From positions 310,001 to 374,000 of the forward strand of contig PTFA01000365.1 in the NCBI GenBank assembly GCA_003342895.1: DNA of 64,000 nt, given 5' to 3'. The position numbers and the translations under genes are program-made. The stretch comes from Casuarius casuarius (taxonomy: Eukaryota; Chordata; Aves; Casuariiformes; Casuariidae). The notes beneath the pieces are model-generated. The model had not been told where the DNA came from. It was given only the letters and a program-made list of their open reading frames with translations, and did not search any database. Below, one piece after another: positions 63,467-64,000 of this stretch; position 1 is the stretch's first letter, and the number at the start of each line of letters is the position of its first letter.

Positions 63467-64000
63467 CTAAAAATAATAATTAAAAGTTAAAGATATATGG
63501 ACTACAAAATAAATGGAAAAAAAACCCTTTTCTTTAAAATATCAGTATCTTACATGAAGAATAACAGAAGTCAAGAAGCAAGTTCTTCAGCTTTTTGCTA
63601 CTATACTAAAATACTATCCTTCCAAACTTAAAATAACCAAATATTACCTAACAGAATTTAAACAGAAAATACAACTAAGAAAGCATGTTGTGTCTGTTCT
63701 GTTTTTTCTATCCAAAAGATATTCTGGATTCTCCAGCAAAATTCCTACCTAGAAGATTCTGAACAAGAATCTGGACTAACTGCAAGGCATCTGACAAGAA
63801 TCCCCATCACACGCTTTTGTCTGCTCCTTGGCAGAGCTGGGAACAGCTGCAGGGATAAGCTCTAATAGCCAGGACAAAATACCCATCATCACCTCCCAAA
63901 AACAGAGGCTTAGTAAGAAAAGTGGCAGCTCCTGCGGTCAAAAGACTCAGAGTAGGACAGCAGATGGAGAGGGGGAAAAAAAGATTTTGACCCAAAAATA
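63467..64000 (-). other. ATE1 intron 2, partial
   Basis: Intron side of the exon 3 acceptor running off the window. No sequence resembling human exon 2 (GMWAHSMTVQDYQDL region) is seen on the minus strand, nor any repeat. Confidence 0.85.

Overview
The window is a stretch of vertebrate nuclear DNA, most likely from a bird and less probably another sauropsid. It is AT-rich, poor in interspersed repeats, and split by long introns. The only recognisable transposable elements are decayed LINEs of the CR1 family. One gene can be identified with confidence: ATE1, arginyl-tRNA--protein transferase 1 (the N-degron arginyltransferase), transcribed on the minus strand. No second gene can be supported on either strand.

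Nine ATE1 exons lie in transcription order from high to low coordinates: 63466-63404, 62619-62516, 61693-61421, 54880-54648, 53012-52884 (7a), 51860-51732 (7b), 36044-36012, 28303-28122 and 23641-23542. They correspond to human exons 3-10, with two alternatives for exon 7. All have GT-AG splice sites and their phases join into one open frame. With one exon 7 the frame is 1117 nt, about 372 codons. The first two coding exons lie beyond position 64000. The last two (end of the catalytic domain and stop codon) were not found and should lie below position 1, so positions 1-23541 are all the penultimate long intron. The visible part encodes the second half of the N-terminal Cys cluster, a divergent acidic linker, a Lys/Arg-rich segment, the switchable 43-residue exon-7 module and most of the GNAT-like C-terminal domain.

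The most interesting part is 51.7-53.1 kb. Exons 7a and 7b are homologous, both exactly 129 nt, and mutually exclusive in mammals. A single intronic element about 60 nt upstream of 7b (51919-51939, read on the minus strand) is complementary to the 3' splice site of 7a (20 of 21 positions, including two G-U) and also to the 3' splice site of 7b (18 contiguous positions, including two G-U). It can mask only one at a time. This is a legible RNA switch and matches the competing-structure model published for mammalian Ate1. A near-perfect palindrome abuts the element, and a long hairpin sits in the middle of the same intron. Both acceptor junctions also read as good donor sites (AAG|GTGAGG), better than the real donors of these exons.

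The introns hold two old CR1-type LINE fragments (about 13.3-13.86 kb and 33.77-34.43 kb, both plus strand), simple repeats and homopolymers, several G/C runs, one perfect 12-nt inverted repeat near 1.46 kb, a C-rich strand-asymmetric block (6.88-7.37 kb), a CpG cluster (10.53-10.69 kb), a GC-richer block (39.4-39.9 kb), and one ambiguous base at 32759.
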